Of a DNA stretch of 11,368 nt, positions 1 through 6,807 are shown piece after piece; within the stretch, counting starts at the first letter, position 1, and the number at the start of each line of letters is the position of its first letter. The notes under the pieces are model-generated. The model worked only from the letters and a program-made list of their open reading frames with translations. It ran no database searches and was not told the origin of the DNA. The position numbers and the translations under genes were made by a program. Source of the stretch: an uncultured Collinsella sp. (GTDB taxonomy: Bacteria; Actinomycetota; Coriobacteriia; Coriobacteriales; Coriobacteriaceae); assembly GCA_900759435.1 (NCBI GenBank), contig CAAEVD010000182.1, positions 1 to 11,368 of the forward strand. The letters run 5' to 3'.

Positions 1-43
1 AAAGATCTACGACCCACACGAATGGGCACAGCTGGAGGACTGA
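1..43 (+). CDS. C-terminal tail of an unidentified plus-strand gene (partial)
   Basis: In the frame starting at base 2 the first codons read KIYDPHEWAQLED followed by a TGA stop at 41-43. The composition (charged and aromatic residues, no rare codons) looks like a genuine protein end. The stop sits just before the repeat array that separates it from the convergent minus-strand gene. Only 13 residues are visible, so no family can be named. It could also be a chance open stretch at the window edge. Confidence 0.4.
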   Translation, partial: KIYDPHEWAQLED

Positions 44-55
44 CCGGGGCAGACC

Positions 56-241
56 CGCCGGCGGAAAGTGCGTCCCAGATTTCAAGCTCAAACTGGTCCC
101 TACTTTCCCGTCGAGCCCTCAACCGGAAACCGTGTCCCGGAATCAGCACTCGAAACGGGATGTCATTTCCGATAGAGCGCTCAACCGGAAAACACACCCC
201 AGAATCGCCACTCAAAATGGGACGCACTTTCCGCAGCCGCT
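56..241. repeat. Phased 31-nt / 62-nt imperfect tandem repeat array with hairpin units
   Basis: The core CTCAA or CTCGAA recurs at 87, 118, 149, 180 and 211, exactly 31 nt apart; a degenerate copy starts near 56. Alternate copies resemble each other more closely, giving a 62-nt double unit (61, 123, 185). One half-unit carries CCGGAAA...CCC and the next carries GGG...TTTCC, so each double unit folds back on itself. In the first, 63-78 pairs with 93-108 at 13 of 16 positions counting one wobble. In the second, 125-139 pairs with 156-170 at 13 of 15 counting wobbles. The third (187-200 with 219-232) is weaker. The array fills the space between two convergent genes and runs up to the stop of the ArsC-like gene. 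It may act as a bidirectional transcription end or be a copy of a dispersed intergenic repeat family. No direct repeats and spacers of CRISPR type are present. Confidence 0.8.
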
Positions 242-599
242 ACAGCAACGCCTCGGCCCAAGCCGATTCCCTAAAGCCGGGAATCGCAAAGTCGTCGCCC
301 ACCAGCAGCGGACGCTTGACCAGCATGCCGTCGGTCGCCAGCAGCTCGTAGCACTCCCGATCCGTCATGCCCGCATCCAGACGCGCCTTCAGGCCCAGCT
401 CTCGATATTTCATGCCCGACGAATTAAAGAAACGCCGCACCGGCAGCCCCGAACGAGCAATCCAGGTCGCAAGCTCATCAGCCGTGGGATTGTCCAAAAC
501 GATATCGCGGTCGATATACTCAACCCCATGTTCGTCCAGCCATGCCTTGGCCTTTTTACAGGTCGAGCACTTGGGATATTCAACAAACAGTACGGTCAT
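240..599 (-). CDS. ArsC/Spx-family thioredoxin-fold protein
   Basis: This is a 119-residue protein of the arsenate reductase (ArsC)/Spx/YffB family, the usual length for the group. Residues 1-30 form the first strand and helix of a thioredoxin fold, with the redox motif C11-S-T-C14 followed by KK. The family's conserved Arg-Pro is at R96-P97 in LVKRPLLV. The two-cysteine CxxC is typical of Spx-like and many Gram-positive ArsC-family proteins, so it may be a thiol-disulfide sensor or a reductase. Real arsenate reduction cannot be claimed, because no ars genes are nearby. The start chosen is the ATG at 597-599, preceded by GGAGG about 6 nt upstream; a longer frame to 638 lacks a ribosome site and adds residues foreign to the family. 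It lies 92 bp downstream of mupG in the same direction, with no clear terminator between them, and ends at the repeat array. Confidence 0.85.
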   Translation of the reverse strand: MTVLFVEYPKCSTCKKAKAWLDEHGVEYIDRDIVLDNPTADELATWIARSGLPVRRFFNSSGMKYRELGLKARLDAGMTDRECYELLATDGMLVKRPLLVGDDFAIPGFRESAWAEALL

Positions 600-691
600 G
601 GGAATCCTCCGAATATAGATCGGCCAACGCAGGCACACGCCACACGAGGCGCCTTCGTATGATGGGCCAATTGTAGCCCGCGGGTCACACG

Positions 692-1744
692 TTAAACGAA
701 CCGTACCCCGAATCCGCGTTTGATGAACGGCAGCAGCTCCATTGCCTCGGGCGTGATATGGCCCGCAACGTTCATGCGCTCGTCACCGGGAAGATCGACC
801 CGCGCAATCTCAAGCTCGCCTTCGTAGCGCCCATATCCGCTATTGCTCACAGCGATCGACCCCGCCTTTCGCGGCAGGCCGGCTCCGGCATCCGTCGGCA
901 CGGAATCCGGCTTAAGCTTCGTACGTGACTCCTGAGACCTAAAGATGAGGACACTCGAGTCGGGCCGGTCGTGATGAATCTGCCCGCGCACATAGGCATA
1001 ACCGGGCTCAAGCTCGCATTGCAAATCCACGTATCCGGCGGAAACTTGAGCAAACTGCGCCCAGCCCGCATCGGATAGATCGGGGTCGCCGACCAACACA
1101 ATGTCGCAATCGGCGCCATGTGCAAGCTCAAGCATATTGAGAGCAACCTTTGACGCGCGACCGCGCTGTGCCTCGACCGTCGGCAGTCCCTCGAATACCG
1201 GCCCGCGAACGTTAGCATCACCCGGCACAAAAGCCATGATTTCGAATCCAAGCGCCGCAAGACGAAGATTCACCCGAGCAATGTCCTCCAGAGCTAAACC
1301 GGTATAAGGCTTGGGGTAAAAATTGTGGCAGGCGGCAAAACGAGTCACATCGGCGCCGGCTTCACGCCACGATGCGATTTCATCAGAACTCACTGTCGAT
1401 GCATTGACCACAATGCGAAATACACCGGACAGCTCCGCGACCCGCTGGGCGCTAAAGCCATAGTCCAAACGAAGGTATTCCAACCCCAGATCGCGCAGGT
1501 CCTCGATGCGCTCAAGCCCGAGCAAATCGCACGTGCGAGGCCCCACATCGGCAATGAGCGCAATGCCGCGGGCGGAAAGCAGCGACAGCACATGACGGAC
1601 CTTATCGGCATACGCCGCTCCCCCATCCTCGGGAATATGCAGCGAGGTGAACGCATAGCGCGCACCCGCCGCGGCACCATGTTCAATCGTCCGCTCAATA
1701 TCCTGCAGAGGGCTGGAAAGATAAATCGAAATACCCGTTTTCAC
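692..1744 (-). CDS. mupG: MupG-type 6-phospho-N-acetylmuramidase (DUF871)
   Basis: This 350-residue protein has the DUF871/MupG architecture: an N-terminal TIM-barrel of about 240 residues and a small C-terminal barrel. Family landmarks are MKTGISIYLS at the start, LRLDYGF (91-97), NAST (114-117), HNFYP (140-144), PGD (174-176), RGP (180-182) and EGLPT (185-189). In Staphylococcus aureus, MupG hydrolyses MurNAc-6P-GlcNAc, the product of PTS uptake, into MurNAc-6P and GlcNAc. The neighbours here are the same set (murR, murQ, murP), which makes the same role very likely. The start is GTG at 1742-1744, with AAAGGAG about 10 nt upstream; it gives the conserved N-terminus directly. A strong terminator ends immediately before this ribosome site, so expression probably depends on read-through or an unseen promoter. 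The final catalytic assignment rests on family membership, not on residues proven here. Confidence 0.9.
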   Translation of the reverse strand: MKTGISIYLSSPLQDIERTIEHGAAAGARYAFTSLHIPEDGGAAYADKVRHVLSLLSARGIALIADVGPRTCDLLGLERIEDLRDLGLEYLRLDYGFSAQRVAELSGVFRIVVNASTVSSDEIASWREAGADVTRFAACHNFYPKPYTGLALEDIARVNLRLAALGFEIMAFVPGDANVRGPVFEGLPTVEAQRGRASKVALNMLELAHGADCDIVLVGDPDLSDAGWAQFAQVSAGYVDLQCELEPGYAYVRGQIHHDRPDSSVLIFRSQESRTKLKPDSVPTDAGAGLPRKAGSIAVSNSGYGRYEGELEIARVDLPGDERMNVAGHITPEAMELLPFIKRGFGVRFV

Positions 1745-1760
1745 GCTTCAACGCTCCTTT

Positions 1761-1794
1761 AAAAAAGGCCGGCGGAGCAGCTAGCCCCGCCGGC
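1761..1794 (-). terminator. Intrinsic terminator between murP and mupG
   Basis: On the minus strand an 8-bp perfect GC stem (GCCGGCGG at 1768-1775 pairs with CCGCCGGC at 1787-1794) is extended by two more pairs inside. It is followed by C and six T residues (1761-1766). The T-tract leads directly into the AAAGGAG ribosome site of mupG. The element therefore sits in the mupG leader and should reduce transcription from murRQP into mupG. A smaller hairpin (CGAGC/GCTCG, 1836-1851) lies just after the murP stop. Confidence 0.85.
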
Positions 1795-1861
1795 ACAACC
1801 ATAACATCAAGAAATCTGCCGCGCGCCGCGAACCCCGAGCAACACGGCTCGCGATATCAAA

Positions 1862-3292
1862 CTACTCGCCAAAGAACTCGTTGATCTTCTGCTCGTCGAC
1901 GCCAAAGAACCACGTCAGGACAAAGCCGGCGGCATAGGCAAGCAGCATAGCGGCAACGTAGCCGAGCTGCTGGCCAGGAACGACGATCAGCAGGCCAAAC
2001 AGACCGGAAACGCCCTGAGAAACCGTGCCGATGTGAAGCAGCGCCGCGAGCGCGCCGCCAAATCCGGCACCCAGACAGGCCGTCACAAACGGACGAACGA
2101 GCGGCAGCGTAACAGCATACATCAGAGGCTCGCCCACACCCAGGATTCCAACGGGAATGGACTCTGCGACGTACTTCTTGAGCTTGGCGTTCTTGGTCTT
2201 AAAGTACAGCGCCAAACCGGCACCGACCTGGCCGCCGCCAGCCATCATAAGGATGGGAAGCAGGTAATTGATACCCTTGGTAGCGCCGTCGGGATCGTTG
2301 AGCATAGCGTGGATCGGCGTGAGCGCCTGATGCAGGCCGACGGAAACCAGCGGCAAGAAGCCTGCCGACAGGATATAGCCGCCCAGGACGCCCAGCTTCT
2401 CGAAGATAAAGGTCAAAACGCTAAAGATGGCAGTCGTCAGCCATGCGCCAACCGGCTGGATGACGAGCATCAGAGCAAAGGCGCCGATGATGAGCACCAG
2501 CAGCGGAGACAAGAACGTGTCGAGTGCGTTGGGCATAACCTTGCGAATCTGACGCTCCATCCAGGCAAAAAATGCGCCAGCGATGAGAGCCGCGATCATG
2601 CCGCCCGCTGCGGGGTTGTACTGCGCACTGGTGAGCGGCAGCAGAATGGCAGTGGCAGGATCAGCCGCGCCAGGCGCAAGCAGGGGCATGGCACTGTTGG
2701 CGATACACATCATGCCGGCGATGCCGCCCAGCGCAGCGGAGCCACCAAACTCACGTGCCGCGTTATAGCCCACCAAGATGGGCAGATAGGCAAACAGGGC
2801 CCAGCCCATGGAACGAATGCCCTGGTACCACCACTCGCCTGCAAGCGCGCCTGCCGTCGAGACGTTAATGACGTTGCAGATACCGTTGATGAGGCCAGCC
2901 GCAATGATGCCGGGAAGCAGGGCGACGAAGACATTGGAAATCTTCTTGAGGAAGGCCTGAACCGGCTTAGACTCGTACTTGGCCTTCTGCGCGGCCTTGT
3001 TTGTGGCCGCAGCGTCAACCACGCTCTCGTCGGCAACGCCTTTCGCAAGGCCAGTGAGCTTGGAGAACTCCTCGAGCACCTTATTCACCTTGCCCGGACC
3101 CAGCACGATCTGCATCGTGTCGTCCTCGACCAGGCCCATCACGCCGTCGAGTGCCTTAATGCCCTCCGTGTCGACGTTGCCCGCGTCTTTGACGGTCACG
3201 CGCAGGCGCGTCATGCACGCCGCGTTTGCCAGCACGTTGTCTTTACCGCCCAAAAGGTCCAGCAGCTTTTGAGCCAGCTCTTTGTTCGTCAT
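1862..3292 (-). CDS. murP: PTS transporter EIIBC, MurNAc type (MurP-like)
   Basis: This 476-residue protein has a glucose-family EIIB domain (residues 1-85) with the phosphorylatable cysteine C26 in NAACMTRLR. An Ala/Lys-rich linker (86-110) leads to an EIIC membrane domain (about 111-470) with about ten hydrophobic stretches. In EIIC, LHQALTPIH (320-328) and GVGEPLMY (385-392) match the conserved His-region and the GITEP-like motif. No EIIA domain is present, as in known MurP proteins, which borrow EIIA-Glc. It should import MurNAc or MurNAc-GlcNAc and phosphorylate it at C6. Sugar specificity is inferred from co-transcription with murQ and mupG, since the sequence alone would also fit sucrose or trehalose EIIBC. 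The ATG at 3290-3292 follows GGAGGAG. It lies 57 nt after murQ and is followed by a terminator. Confidence 0.88.
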   Translation of the reverse strand: MTNKELAQKLLDLLGGKDNVLANAACMTRLRVTVKDAGNVDTEGIKALDGVMGLVEDDTMQIVLGPGKVNKVLEEFSKLTGLAKGVADESVVDAAATNKAAQKAKYESKPVQAFLKKISNVFVALLPGIIAAGLINGICNVINVSTAGALAGEWWYQGIRSMGWALFAYLPILVGYNAAREFGGSAALGGIAGMMCIANSAMPLLAPGAADPATAILLPLTSAQYNPAAGGMIAALIAGAFFAWMERQIRKVMPNALDTFLSPLLVLIIGAFALMLVIQPVGAWLTTAIFSVLTFIFEKLGVLGGYILSAGFLPLVSVGLHQALTPIHAMLNDPDGATKGINYLLPILMMAGGGQVGAGLALYFKTKNAKLKKYVAESIPVGILGVGEPLMYAVTLPLVRPFVTACLGAGFGGALAALLHIGTVSQGVSGLFGLLIVVPGQQLGYVAAMLLAYAAGFVLTWFFGVDEQKINEFFGE

Positions 3293-3349
3293 AACTCCTC
3301 CTTGTATTGGGTATCTCGTCTGGATGTCATATCAGCTCACGCCGCGCAC

Positions 3350-4273
<924 letters not shown>

Positions 4274-4283
4274 TTCATTCACC

Positions 4284-5135
4284 TCATCTTTCCTGTTTCT
4301 CGATGTAGTTTTGCTTAATGACATGCGTCGCCCGTTCGTAGTCGCTGGCAACGTAAGCAGCGTAAAGGGCATCGACAACCATAAGCTGGGCCATACGCGA
4401 AGCCATGGCACCGCTGCGGACCAAGGGTTCACTCGCAGCAACGCCGAGCACGGCATCGGCCATGGTGGCAAGCTTGGATGATCCATCTACTTTGGTAACG
4501 GCCACAACGGGACAGTTGTGACGTTGAGCCTCGGCGGTGCAGTCCAGCACCTCTTGCGTCAAGCCCGAGTAGCTAAAGGCGATTGCCATATCGCCCTCAT
4601 GCATGTTCTTGGCACATAAGAGCTGATCATGCCAGTCGTCGTACAGATGGCACTCTTTGTCGACACGCATGAGCTTTTGCGCCAGGTCGTGCGCGACCAA
4701 ACGAGAGGCACCAATACCGAACAGATTGACCGCGCGTGCCCGCTTAAGACGGGCCGCGCATCGCTCCAAGACGGTGTAATCGAGCGTTCGCGCCGTCGCC
4801 TCGATCGTGCGCACGTTGCTTTTCATCACCTTCCCCACGATACGTTCGACGCTGTCATCCATGGAGATGTCCTCGAGGGCTACGTCTTTCTTGTCACCTA
4901 AGAGCGCCAGCTCGGCAATCAGTTCGCGCTGGAACTCCTTGTAGCCCGCAAAACCCAAACGCTTGCAAAAGCGCAAAATGCTCGAGGGCGAGGAGAACGT
5001 GACATCGGCAAGACCGCGGACGGACAGCCCGACCACCTCGTGCGGATGAGCGCTTACATATGCGATGACATTGCGTTCCGCCGGGCTCGCGCTGAGCTCA
5101 CGCTCGCGAAGCCGCAAAAGCAATCCGTTTGCCAT
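4284..5135 (-). CDS. murR: RpiR/MurR-family transcriptional regulator
   Basis: This 283-residue regulator has an N-terminal HTH_6 domain (about 1-78), including VRGLADVTFSSPSSILRFCKRLGFAGYKEFQ, here cited as residues 39-69. An SIS sugar-phosphate sensing domain follows (about 110-260), with LFGIGASRLVAHDLAQK (138-154) and AFSYSGLTQEV (186-196). MurR-type regulators typically repress mur genes and release DNA on binding MurNAc-6P. First place in a tight operon with murQ supports that function, though activator roles exist in the RpiR family. The ATG at 5133-5135 is preferred because GGAGG lies 8 nt upstream; a GTG three codons earlier (5142-5144) would be almost on top of that ribosome site. 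A near-perfect palindrome about 70 bp upstream is a candidate operator. Confidence 0.85.
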   Translation of the reverse strand: MANGLLLRLRERELSASPAERNVIAYVSAHPHEVVGLSVRGLADVTFSSPSSILRFCKRLGFAGYKEFQRELIAELALLGDKKDVALEDISMDDSVERIVGKVMKSNVRTIEATARTLDYTVLERCAARLKRARAVNLFGIGASRLVAHDLAQKLMRVDKECHLYDDWHDQLLCAKNMHEGDMAIAFSYSGLTQEVLDCTAEAQRHNCPVVAVTKVDGSSKLATMADAVLGVAASEPLVRSGAMASRMAQLMVVDALYAAYVASDYERATHVIKQNYIEKQER

Positions 5136-5180
5136 CTCAAACACCTCCGTTGAGAAGAATTAAAGACCAACGAACGATTC

Positions 5181-5220
5181 GTACCGGATACAAACAGCTT
5201 TTGCGGTACATTGTGCCGCA
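5181..5220. promoter_or_regulatory. Candidate operator for the mur operon regulator
   Basis: TGCGGTAC (5202-5209) and GTGCCGCA (5213-5220) form a 19-bp dyad with 7 of 8 matching positions around ATT. A further half-site GTACCG occurs at 5181-5186, inverted relative to CGGTAC at 5204-5209. The cluster lies 46-85 bp upstream of the murR start. Its position and symmetry suit a dimeric or tetrameric RpiR-type regulator, but no published MurR consensus was matched. I could not place a convincing -35/-10 pair here. Confidence 0.45.
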
Positions 5221-5234
5221 TCGTGGCGCACAAA

Positions 5235-5258
5235 GGGCGAGCGTTCTACCGCTCGCCC
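5235..5258 (-). terminator. Hairpin between vanZ-like gene and murR, probable weak terminator
   Basis: GGGCGAGCG (5235-5243) pairs perfectly with CGCTCGCCC (5250-5258) around a 6-nt loop. On the minus strand only TTT follows the stem, so intrinsic termination would be weak or need help from a protein factor. It is 80 bp beyond the stop of the vanZ-like gene, the expected place for that transcript to end and insulate the murR promoter. Confidence 0.5.
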
Positions 5259-5339
5259 CTCAAATCCGACCGCTCGGAAATACGCGCGACACAAAATAAT
5301 TCAACGAGGCCGCATTATCAGAAACGGGTTTGTTACCGG

Positions 5340-5921
5340 CTAGCGCCTCGCATGGGCGCCGATCGGCCGAGTCGCATGGCGCACCAACGCCGCTGCCAGC
5401 AATACCAACAGCATGGCGGTGACATAGCCCGCAGCATCGAATCCTAAATCGATAACGTCGAAATGCCTGCCGGGAACAAAGATCTTATGTACCTGATCGC
5501 CAACGGAGCAGGCGGCGCAAAAGAGCAATACGGGCACGCAACGGGAGCATACGCTCCACGGACGCCTGGAAAAGCAAACCACGACCACGGAGGCGAACAA
5601 TCCGACGAAGAAAAACTCTACGGTATGGGCAACGCGACGGACGTTCGTGCCCACCCACATGCGAATGGAAGCAAGTCGGCCAGACCGGACATTCGAGGCA
5701 GCCGAATCGGTGCCCCCGGTCATTCCGTTCTCCGCCTGAGCTTCACCCGTGGCATCGACAGCCTGAACGCCCGTAGCCTGGCCCTCCACCACACGCGCGG
5801 TAGACTCGCTCAGCAACGACGTCTCCACCGCATTTTGCTCCGTCAGCACCCAGATGCCCGCCAGCGTTGCAACGAACAGAACAATTGCGGTCCATCCGAT
5901 TATTTGTTTTACGCGTGCCAA
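5340..5921 (-). CDS. VanZ-like membrane protein
   Basis: This 193-residue protein has an N-terminal membrane segment (about 7-27), then a low-complexity Ala/Gly/Thr-rich stretch (about 30-85) that probably lies outside the membrane. Three further hydrophobic segments follow (about 99-117, 127-141, 160-180). RRVAHTVEFFFVG (95-107) and DQVHKIFVPGRHFDVIDLG (142-160) match the VanZ-family signature, RK-AH--E----G and D-xHQ-F-pgR---D---D--G. VanZ proteins are linked to glycopeptide tolerance in some species, but most homologues have no known function; no van genes are near, so resistance cannot be inferred. The start is TTG at 5919-5921, chosen because AAGGAGG lies 7 nt upstream; a longer reading to 5963 begins at another TTG without a ribosome site. 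It lies 104 bp after the recombinase gene. Confidence 0.8.
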   Translation of the reverse strand: MARVKQIIGWTAIVLFVATLAGIWVLTEQNAVETSLLSESTARVVEGQATGVQAVDATGEAQAENGMTGGTDSAASNVRSGRLASIRMWVGTNVRRVAHTVEFFFVGLFASVVVVCFSRRPWSVCSRCVPVLLFCAACSVGDQVHKIFVPGRHFDVIDLGFDAAGYVTAMLLVLLAAALVRHATRPIGAHARR

Positions 5922-6025
5922 GGGCCAACCTCCTTTTTTGAATATCAGCGAGTGTAGCCCCAAATGGCATCGTCACCGTATCAAAATTTGAATCGCAACA
6001 GGAAGCGACAAAGCGACGCAAACCC

Positions 6026-6631
6026 CTACCCCGCCTCGCGCATCCAGCGATCGAACGTCCCCACGCACACGCCCAGGCACTTTGCTGCCTGGCTGCGGGT
6101 AATATCGCCCGCCTCATAGCTATCGCGCACCAGCTCAAACTGAGGAGGGCACGGCTTGCGAGGTCGACCGAAACGAACCCCTCGCGCCCGCGCCGCTGCA
6201 ATTCCCTCCGCCTGGCGCCGATGGATATTCTCGCGCTCCACCTGCGCCACGTAGCTCAGCAGTTGCAGCACAATATCGGCAATCAGGGTGTTGGTCACAT
6301 CCGGCGCGCCGCTGGCCCTAGCGCGCGTGTCAAGCAATGGCATGTCCAACACCACAATGGCAACCCCGAGCTCCTTGGTAATGCGTCGCCATTCCTCAAG
6401 AATCTCGGAGTAATTACGACCAAGTCGGTCGATAGAAAGCACCACCAGCACGTCCCCGTCTCCCAGGACGTGCAACAGCTCGCGATAATGCGGTCGATCG
6501 AAGTCCTTGCCGCTCGCATGGTCGGCATAAATATTCGCTGAGCCCACGCCATAGGCGCCCAGCGCATCCAGCTGCCGATTCAGATTCTGATCGCGCGAAC
6601 TCACCCGCGCATACCCGTACACCGTCGCCAT
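6026..6631 (-). CDS. Small serine recombinase (resolvase/invertase type)
   Basis: This 201-residue protein has a complete resolvase catalytic domain (1-135) and a C-terminal DNA-binding domain (about 155-198). VYGYARVSSRDQN (4-16) carries the catalytic serine, S11 by alignment with S10 of gamma-delta resolvase. VLSIDRLGRN (64-73) supplies the conserved arginines, and the long E-helix region is about 104-135. GRPRK (155-159) leads into a Hin-type helix-turn-helix, ITRSQAAKCLGVCVGTFDRW (177-196). All key residues are present, so it should be active. The start chosen is the ATG at 6629-6631, with a modest GGGG(A) upstream; a TTG ten codons earlier adds non-family residues. There is no transposase, integrase or cargo gene beside it, so it is a solitary recombinase rather than part of a recognisable transposon here. 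A cluster of short inverted motifs lies just upstream. Confidence 0.9.
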   Translation of the reverse strand: MATVYGYARVSSRDQNLNRQLDALGAYGVGSANIYADHASGKDFDRPHYRELLHVLGDGDVLVVLSIDRLGRNYSEILEEWRRITKELGVAIVVLDMPLLDTRARASGAPDVTNTLIADIVLQLLSYVAQVERENIHRRQAEGIAAARARGVRFGRPRKPCPPQFELVRDSYEAGDITRSQAAKCLGVCVGTFDRWMREAG

Positions 6632-6648
6632 CTCATCCCCGCTTTCTT

Positions 6649-6709
6649 GTAAACCTGCCAAAAGGGACAGGTTTATTTTGGTAGGTTTTACCTCTCAAAT
6701 AGCAGGTAA
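6649..6709. promoter_or_regulatory. AGGT-type half-site cluster upstream of the recombinase (candidate res site or operator)
   Basis: AAACCTGCCAAAA (6651-6663) and TTTTGGTAGGTTT (6676-6688) form an inverted repeat with 12 of 13 matches around a 12-nt centre. CAGGTTT (6668-6674) inside that centre repeats the half-site. AGGT-TTT-ACCT (6683-6693) and TTACCT/AGGTAA (6688-6693 with 6704-6709) add further dyads. In total five NAGGTWW half-sites in both orientations lie within 61 bp, 18-78 bp upstream of the recombinase ATG. Serine resolvases bind paired half-sites beside their own gene, so a res site or autoregulatory operator is the natural reading. The arms are too close for an invertible segment. 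Confidence 0.5.
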
Positions 6710-6754
6710 GCGGGCGGCCGAGCAGACGACAAGGTAGTCACGATTCAAATGCGA

Positions 6755-6778
6755 AGGGCGGTCCCGAAAGACCGCCCT
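6755..6778 (-). terminator. Hairpin downstream of rnr
   Basis: AGGGCGGTC (6755-6763) pairs perfectly with GACCGCCCT (6770-6778) around a CCGAAA loop, 30 bp beyond the rnr stop. On the minus strand the stem is followed by TTCGCATTTG, so there is no proper U-tract. It resembles the hairpin after the vanZ-like gene in stem length and in lacking a T-run. It probably marks the rnr transcript end or protects its 3' end. Confidence 0.5.
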
Positions 6779-6807
6779 CCGCTCTCTCGCCACGAGTCGG
6801 GATTTAG

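Noticed and set aside
56..241. CRISPR array
   Set aside because: The regular spacing suggested one, but copies are divergent throughout, there is no constant repeat with unique spacers, and no cas genes are present.
132..662. Plus-strand frames through the repeat array and over the ArsC-like gene
   Set aside because: They read through the repeats and antisense to a gene with a clear CxxC motif and ribosome site.
5340..5921. Glycopeptide resistance determinant
   Set aside because: VanZ-like proteins are widespread without van operons, and no vanHAX or regulator genes are nearby.
6651..6688. Invertible promoter (phase-variation switch) by the adjacent recombinase
   Set aside because: The inverted arms are only 12 nt apart, too close for a serine invertase to flip a useful segment.
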